Translations under genes and position numbers: made by a program
The notes under the pieces: model-generated
Databases searched by the model: none
What the model was told of the DNA's origin: nothing
What the model saw: only the letters and a program-made list of their open reading frames with translations
In this document: in pieces, positions 57,746 to 64,000 of the stretch
Layout of the letters: each line of letters opens with the position of its first letter
Position numbering within the stretch: position 1 is the first letter of the stretch
Source: Lytechinus variegatus
Taxonomy: Eukaryota; Echinodermata; Echinoidea; Temnopleuroida; Toxopneustidae
DNA: 64,000 nt
NCBI RefSeq assembly: GCF_018143015.1
Contig: NC_054756.1
Span: 24,221,440 to 24,285,439 of the forward strand
Reading direction: 5' to 3'

Positions 57746-58849
57746 TTATAAGATATATGAAACAAAGTCCGCTCGCCGCTGTGGGCTAATCATGTTTCGG
57801 CAATTCAACTGCAATTTCAATCATTTCGCGATGGATATTGCCGTGTTATTTTGTGGTTCCTGACTTTGTTACGTAATGAAATTTCATGATTTTTTTTTTC
57901 AGTCGTGACGAAGAATGTATATGCTTTATATTGATTTAATATTAATTTGTCGCAAGTGTGATTTCTAAGTGAAAATATGCTTTGTTCATTCCAATATATT
58001 TCTTGAAAAAAAATCATTTTTTCTAAGCTAAATATCGGTTACAAAAATACGTTAAATGTGCACTTTATTTCACTGTTCAGTAAATTCAAACTTTTATCTA
58101 TATAACAAGACCAATCATGTGAGGAATAAACAATTCTAAGAGCAAAAAACGCTGATTGGAAAGATCGTCTTCAATGGGCTGCTGTCAGCTCAGCTGCTCA
58201 CGCTCATTGTGTTACGTCACTCAGCTGGAGCTCGCAAGAGGACCGGTGGAAGGCAGAAATATGGCATGAAAATAAATTATTTTTGATAGCTGATTTCTGA
58301 AAACTCTAATCACTATTTTGAAAAGTGAAGTTATATATCTGATTAGTAATACTTCCCCTTTACAATGATGACCACAAAAAGGCATTATAAAATACTTTTG
58401 ATTCTTCGGGTGTCTACTTTAAGAATACCATTTTTACTTTACATGGTAAATTGCTAATGTCCCACACTATAATTATAATAATAATAGTAATAATAATGAG
58501 AATGAGAATGACAAAGATATAAATAATGATGATATTGATAACAATTTTCATTTTTCATTTATTGTTTCTGCACATTTTCATAGATTATACAAAGTAACAA
58601 AGAAAAAACTTAATTCATTAATATCTAACAATAATAAAAATGAGAAGAAGGTTTTAAGATTTTCTAAGGTTGCAGGTGTTACCAATTTAAGCTTAGCTTG
58701 ACTTTGTGGCAACCCCGGGAAACAATAAAAAATCATATTTAACAACATCGTCTTAATGCAGGTGCAGAGTGAAAGTTGGTCCTTATCGTCAAATCTGTTA
58801 AACAAATAAAAAAATGTACAATTCAAGCAATGAAAAATAAAAGAAATCG

Positions 58850-59055
58850 TGAGTGAGGGAAATCATCGACCTGTCCATTTGCGTGTCACTGAGTTGTGCA
58901 AGTAACAATTTTGTGAAAAATTAGCGAAAATTTAAAATGTCATAACTTTCTTATTTCACGTCCGATTTGGATGAAATCTTCAGCGTTTTGCTAGTGTGAT
59001 TTTACTTGATTTATTTAGATCAACATTTTTCTGGGGTGGACTTGACCTTTAAAAT
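58850..59055. mobile_element. Half of a foldback MITE next to the unit E WSC exon
   Basis: GTGAGTGAGGGAAATCATCG through ACTTTCTTATTTCACGTCCG to TCTGGGGTGGACTTGACC matches the right arm of 17703-18308. It ends 10 bp from the WSC exon donor region. Confidence 0.7.
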
Positions 59056-59065
59056 TGGAACTCAC

Positions 59066-59352
59066 TTCTAAAGACAGCTATGTAACCAGTATCACCACAA
59101 CTGTCGGTAGGGTCTCCTTGGCATGGATGTTGACATTCCATATATCTGATTCCAGTCTTGTAAAGTTATCACTAGCTTCGCCACAGAAACATTCATTTCC
59201 ATTTTCAACACCAGCCTGCATGTAGTTGACCGTGGTAAAATCTTGACAAAACTGGATGCAATATGAAATGCTCATCGATGAAATACGGTTGAAGTCACCA
59301 GATATTAATCTGTCATTCATTTCATCCATAAAACATCCAAGATATCCCTCAC
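59066..59352 (-). pseudogene. Unit E WSC exon, frameshifted
   Basis: It reads GEGYLGCFMD, YCIQFCQDF, YMQAGVENGNECFCGEASDN. Then 2 extra nt near 59145 move CQHPCQGDP and SCGDTGYIAVF to another frame. It is 287 nt versus 294 in B and C. Confidence 0.88.
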
Positions 59353-60664
59353 CTATAAGACATAAGGATTATATGAAATAACGTAGGATGGCACCTGCTT
59401 GTTTACGTGTGTTGTGCGTTACAAGTAGTTGGACCTTAAAGATTTTTGATAAGCATGATAGGGCAGACCGCACCGAAGTGGGACAAAATAGTATTAAGGC
59501 ACACCTTGTCTCTTATAGAATTTAATATTCAAAATGTAAAAGAATGTCAGATGAAAGATAACATTCCATCTAGCCTATGGTACATGTAAATATAGTAACC
59601 ATAATTTTGTGCGACATGATTGATACCTTGACCAAATTCTCATTGCAAATCGGTGACAAGGATTTAGTCATTGTGTGGTTGAACTGGGATGAAATGGTCC
59701 AGTCATATATCTAGGGAACTTGTTTAAAATATGTGTTGGCTATATCTAAAACCTATCATTAATTTTGGTAAATCTTCCCCACCCAAAAAAAAAATAGATG
59801 CATGTACCCCAAAACGGTTGTGGTTTAAAGGATACTAATTACAATTGCATTTTATTGGGGGGGTTAGCTAGCGCGCCCATAGTTGCAGAGAATGCTGAGA
59901 GCATTTCTGTTTATTTTAATTTAAGATAAAAGAGGATTTTTTTCAATAACTGTCTTACTCACGGACAGAGGTGCCAGACATTCGGCTGCTGGCACCATTT
60001 GTTGGATATTAAACTTTAACAACTTTACATCGAAATTAAATTCGATCTGGAGCCCTATTAAAAAAAAATACGTAATTTCGTCTTCTTTATAGAATTTACT
60101 TCTCAACAAAGGAAAGGGCTGGAAATTTCAGGACTATGTCATTAGATTATTAACATCCAATTACTATATATCATTTCCATTTATGGTCCATATTATACTG
60201 TTTTTTATGTTTTACGAAGTAAGAATGCCCTATAAAATTGTACTTGATTTGCATTGCTTATGTTAATTTGTATTATGTTTTCAATAGAAATGAAATAAAA
60301 GAATTGAATAAAATATGAAGTGCTTGCTAAAACGGCCATTTTACATTAAAATAATAACACTACCAAGGGAGGGTGCTAGATTTCAATTAGAACTCTGAAT
60401 GGTGGAAAAGGCGAGTTGCATAATTAAAAAGTGCAAGGCGAATATTTGAATTTGTTTCATCCGTAAAAGTAGCACATTAAGAGATTGGTTGTGATCTTAA
60501 AATCTATTTCTGAATATTAATGTACAATATCTGTACCATTCCACAAATACCATTTTGTATTAAGTATGTTGAATTAAATATGTTAATTGCATTTATCTTT
60601 TTAAAAATGAAAAGTTATTTTTACGAGATTAGAGCTGTTTTCACATATCTAACGGAAATGGTAC

Positions 60665-60739
60665 CATGACAAGAAGCTGCTCCTGCTTGAGAACATCCCT
60701 CTGAATTCACAAGCGAACATTCCGACAGGTTATTGTCAT
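60665..60739 (-). pseudogene. Unit E SRCR C-terminal exon
   Basis: 75 nt, open: NDNNLSECSLV, EGCSQAGAASCHG. Acceptor AATTTAG| and donor CATG|GTACCA. Confidence 0.8.
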
Positions 60740-61189
60740 CTAAATTATCAAATAAAAGAATATGACATCAAACTTAATCAGCACTTTTCTCAAACTTTAC
60801 AAAAATGTAAAATATATCGAACAAATGCACAATAAGCTACACTTTCGGCAAACTTTTTCTTTAATTAAATTACAAAATGAATTCGTACATCGTTTCATGA
60901 TAGATTGAGGGTCAGCTTTCAGGTAATGAGGTTGCAGATCATCGCACATAAAGTACTGATAAGCACATGCTGTAAATTTTCATTCTAAGTTCATGTTTGG
61001 ATTGTTTTATTTTTATGCAAAATTCACTAATTACAAACTAATGTCCATATAAAATCTCAAAGACCATCAGCTTTAGAAGGCAAGGTTTGTCTGCCAAGAT
61101 TTAATTTTTACATGATTGATAAACATTTCAGTTGTCATGGTGTAAGAACAAAAATATGTATCAAATAAATTTAACCGAAACGCCATTAC

Positions 61190-61402
61190 TTTCATCACAA
61201 AATAACCCATGGTTGGGAGTTGAATTCTGTCCATAAGGCGTATCCCGTATTGCTCTATTTGCTCCTTTGAATCCCAAATGTTTGCAAATTACAACATCGA
61301 AGGTATCAGTATTGGTCCCACATGTTGTCTCCCATGTCCCATTGTCTATCTTGATCTCAATTGTCCCTTTATTACAATCTGGGCCGCCAACTAGTTGCAC
61401 AT
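61190..61402 (-). pseudogene. Unit E SRCR N-terminal exon
   Basis: 213 nt: one Val codon is missing in the DVVICKHLGF stretch, otherwise as in B and C. A new Cys replaces Ser (GGPDCNKG). Frame open. Confidence 0.85.
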
Positions 61403-61726
61403 CTGTCAACAGAATACAAACAAATGGAAAATTGCTAAATAAGTCCTTTGTAAAGTCTTGTTCACGTTCTAGTTTTATATTTTAAATTAAAAACATTCAT
61501 TTAATATGTGAAGATTCTAAAAGATCAATTAAACCTGGATTTTTAGTCGTTTGCTGACATAGGTTTTGCTATGAGTATTCATTGATAACCTTCCAAGGAG
61601 TTTTCACGCATCAATATGGTTTCAAACCCGGGTTGCCGGATTAAGAGACAACCGACTGTATATATTATGATTCAAATTGGTGAGATTTTTAATGAGAGTA
61701 TAAACATGATAAAGAAATATGGTTAC

Positions 61727-61774
61727 CTGTTATGACACAGATGCTGAACCGAATCCAATCCGATTCCGATCCAT
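61727..61774 (-). pseudogene. Unit E signal-peptide exon, deleted
   Basis: ATGGATCGGAATC is followed directly by GGATTGGATTCGG. The stretch coding for the middle of the hydrophobic core in B and C is gone (net -25 nt), shifting the frame into TAA just before the donor. Confidence 0.85.
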
Positions 61775-62410
61775 GTCGAACAGTGTTGCAATCACTGATG
61801 AAGCTGGAAAAAAATGAAATCGGGCCAATCAACATGCTGTGACATTTGGCATCGTTGTGACATGTCTGGAAGTAACAAGGCCTTTGTTATAGCAAGTTTT
61901 CGCAACCACCACGCTGACGCTTTCTGAATTAAAGAGAATCTATTGTCAAAAGTCCTTCATGAAAAAGCATTCTTTGTCGAGATCGATTAATTAATAGTGC
62001 ATTTAATACCGATCTTGACTCCGGACAAACGACATATTTCCAGTTTTTCATCAGCTCCAAAACTCAGGACGATCAGCTGTCCTGGATCACCAATGTTCAA
62101 CCTAGAACTTTAAGCTGTTCATCGTAATTTGACGGACATATTAAAAGAATTGACTTGACTTCGTTGTATAATCCATCCCGTTGCAGCTGCGAAAACTCTG
62201 ATGTTATTAATGTTATTCTCTTATTGCTTAATGATTTCCAGGACAAAAAAATTGGGAAACACAAAGGTTGTGGTGGTAAACTATAGGTCATAAAAAATCT
62301 TAAAACATTCGTGTTAAAATAGAAAAGAATAAACACAAACAACCAAAATATTTGTAGAATTTTTTTTCAATAGTTATTGTGATTTTTACCATAATATTCT
62401 TCGGTATATC

Positions 62411-62655
62411 ATAAATTATATTAGGAGTAGGCTATAAATGGGTGATTCTTGGTTTTACTGTTGCAACAGTTTTGTGTTCCTTTTACCGTATCTCAACATG
62501 AAATTACAATATTTTTTCTCGGACACGACACAAAATTATTGTCATTTCATGTTGAGATACATTACAAGGAATTATTAACAAATTTAGCCATATCACAATG
62601 ACCAAAAAAAAGGAATATTGAGCCATGTATAGCCCACTCCTAATTATATTAGTTA
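62411..62655. mobile_element. Foldback MITE, short version, unit E 5' flank
   Basis: TTAGGAGTAGGCTATAAATG at the left and CATGTATAGCCCACTCCTAA at the right. The inverted interior words TCTCAACATGAAAT and ATTTCATGTTGAGA show the simple hairpin form. Confidence 0.75.
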
Positions 62656-63079
62656 ATTTGTAACACGGATTAAGATTTTGAAAACTCAAAGGAAGGCAAT
62701 AAAAATAATTGTAATTACCATTTTATATATTTCCGCTTCATACATAAAATCTAGGATGCAAATTCCAATTCCTTTGTTTTATTCACAACAAATGGATGCG
62801 GGCCCTCTTTCAAATACAAGTGTTTCAATACAATGATACAACGAGCTGTTATGATCATTCAAGTTTTCAATAATGATAGAGAGTATACTTACAATTGTCT
62901 TGTTAGATTTTAATACTCAGATTCATGGCAGTTTTATTCCGGACTTCCCCCTCTTTTTTGGTAGAGGGTATGACGTATGGACCAGGTTTTTATCAACCGA
63001 GGGCGGGATCATGTAACAGCTACATTGATTGAATTTCTAGTTTCCAATACATTCTATTGTTAATGGCATCGTCTTGCAG

Positions 63080-63262
63080 AAAGCACATTTCGGGAAACAT
63101 GGCCTAAGACGCTGCCCTTTCTGACACTCCTTTTTTATGTCACAAAGGAACCCCGTTTGTTTGATTTCTATTGAGTCTACTCTACATTGCTGATCAAATA
63201 ATTGAATAATAGGCGAACAAAATAATTTTCAGAGTCAAGTTCCTCTTTTACGAACACATCCT
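63080..63262 (-). promoter_or_regulatory. Conserved upstream block of unit E
   Basis: Minus-strand GTTCCTTTGTGACATAAAAA (TATA-like, 63131-63140) and the TATTATTCAATTATTTGATC word are kept about 1.4 kb above the broken signal exon. Confidence 0.5.
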
Positions 63263-64000
63263 ATTGAAAGAACGTGTGAGAATCTCGCTCTAACGTAATT
63301 TTTTTTCTTCATAGGAAACGATCCATATCCCAAAGCAACAGTGTGTTTCAATATATCCTTACTCTTATCTATCGTTTTAGGTTGTCATTCCCCTCTCTCT
63401 CTCTCTCTCTTTCCCTCTATTTCTCCCTCTCTCTCATATACATGATGCACATTCTTGCCATATTTTCAATTTATTCAAGTTTCAAAGAACAATTTCAAAT
63501 AAAAGGTGAGTCTATTTCATTATGTTTAATGAATAGTTTTGTGATTTATTTGTGTCTTCTTGTACATTCACGATATCATCTTTCAACCTGAAAAGATGAA
63601 GCCTTAACCATCAGGCCATTGAATTTATTTTATAAAACATAGTGGGACAAGCCAGAGTATATCGTACAAAATCTAAACCAAAACAGATTTTGCAAATCTT
63701 TGTCTGTTTCATACGACTACCATACACGTATGATTTGTCATTGACGACGAGGTCTAATGAACCTTCCATACATGATATATGCAAGAACACATTTGACAAC
63801 CACAGTCCCATTCTTCCTTTGATTGCCGATAAAAAAATAATATTTTATTTATTAATTTATTGATTTCGTTTTGTTTACCAAGGGTAACCCCATCAGTGAA
63901 CTAAACATTGTTTTTTCTTGGGGACCCTGCATACAAATAACAAAAAAGGTATCAAACAAGGAAGAAATTATGCTGGTTCAAAGAGACAAGCAACCTGCAG
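63263..64000. other. Right-edge flank
   Basis: It has a (CT)n run at 63392-63440, then AT-rich DNA partly matching the shared intergenic block (for example the 63770-63810 stretch versus 52415-52460). No exon recognised. Confidence 0.55.

Larger units (their letters stand above)
54464..59065. other. Large repeat-filled intron of unit E
   Basis: It contains a poly-C run at 54631-54645, a palindrome (55789-55930), a foldback MITE (56935-57485), a possible tRNA-like SINE (57590-57745), an ATA/ATG microsatellite (58470-58540) and a half-MITE (58850-59055). Other stretches (54700-55780, 55940-56930, 57750-58460) show nothing I recognise. Confidence 0.6.
53187..61774 (-). pseudogene. Unit E: broken SRCR-WSC receptor
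   Basis: Exons in C order: signal 61727-61774, SRCR 61190-61402 and 60665-60739, WSC 59066-59352, stalk about 54260-54463, helix 53705-53795, tail 53187-53253. Defects: the signal exon is 48 nt instead of 73 and shifts into a stop; the WSC exon is 287 nt, with a 2-nt gain after TCAGAT; one of the two candidate stalk donors has GT changed to GC; the tail stops after 22 codons (VQSSG then TAG) and has further frame changes. SRCR exons and helix stay open. A 4.6-kb intron between WSC and stalk is filled with repeats. Several independent breaks make sequencing error an unlikely sole cause. Confidence 0.85.

Overview
The window is animal nuclear DNA: AT-rich, intron-rich, full of decayed LINEs, tRNA-derived SINEs, foldback MITEs and cut-and-paste transposons, with no bacterial-style gene packing. 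The only host genes I can support are cell-surface receptors with SRCR and WSC domains. Large SRCR families and this repeat style point to a marine deuterostome, most likely an echinoderm; that is an inference, not a demonstrated identity.

The host content is a tandem cluster of five related units, all on the minus strand, so transcription runs from high to low coordinates. From left to right they are A (2129-5609; signal peptide and SRCR exons only, running off the window or truncated), B (18423-31043; complete, 8 coding exons, 571 residues), C (35648-42378; complete, 7 coding exons, 379 residues), D (46194-47627; stalk, membrane and tail exons only) and E (53187-61774; all exons recognisable but several are broken). 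I rebuilt exon borders from splice sites and reading phase. In B and C the coding lengths sum to whole codons (1716 and 1140 nt), and nearly all internal exons are phase 1-1. Each protein has a signal peptide, one SRCR domain (6 Cys), one WSC domain, a Ser/Thr-rich stalk, one membrane helix and a cytoplasmic tail with tyrosines. B and C share near-identical ectodomain exons but have unrelated stalk, membrane and tail exons. B has a long tail of about 250 residues with 13 tyrosines and four YAxP-DK repeats; C, D and E share a short tail family.

A conserved upstream block with a TATA-like element occurs 1.4-2 kb above the signal exon of B, C and E, and also above A once two insertions are subtracted. 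It is the best candidate promoter.

Mobile DNA explains most of the rest, and the duplicated units act as natural empty-site controls. Supported elements include: a PIF/Harbinger-like element with a Myb/SANT gene remnant (7115-9544) interrupted by a nested hAT element with a perfect 8-bp target duplication (7762-9127); an hAT-like element in a B intron (23862-25433); a TTAA-flanked foldback MITE (33913-34780); a 715-bp hairpin element in a C intron (41039-41753); a decayed APE-type LINE in intron 1 of B (27276-30763); and two copies of an unassigned 3.3-3.7 kb transposon with GGGTCA termini (10795-14522, 48167-51515). The second of these copies sits exactly where unit D lost its whole ectodomain. 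The left edge (about 130-1130) is a 102-bp minisatellite. No RNA gene other than tRNA-like SINE heads, and no CRISPR or prokaryotic feature, was seen.
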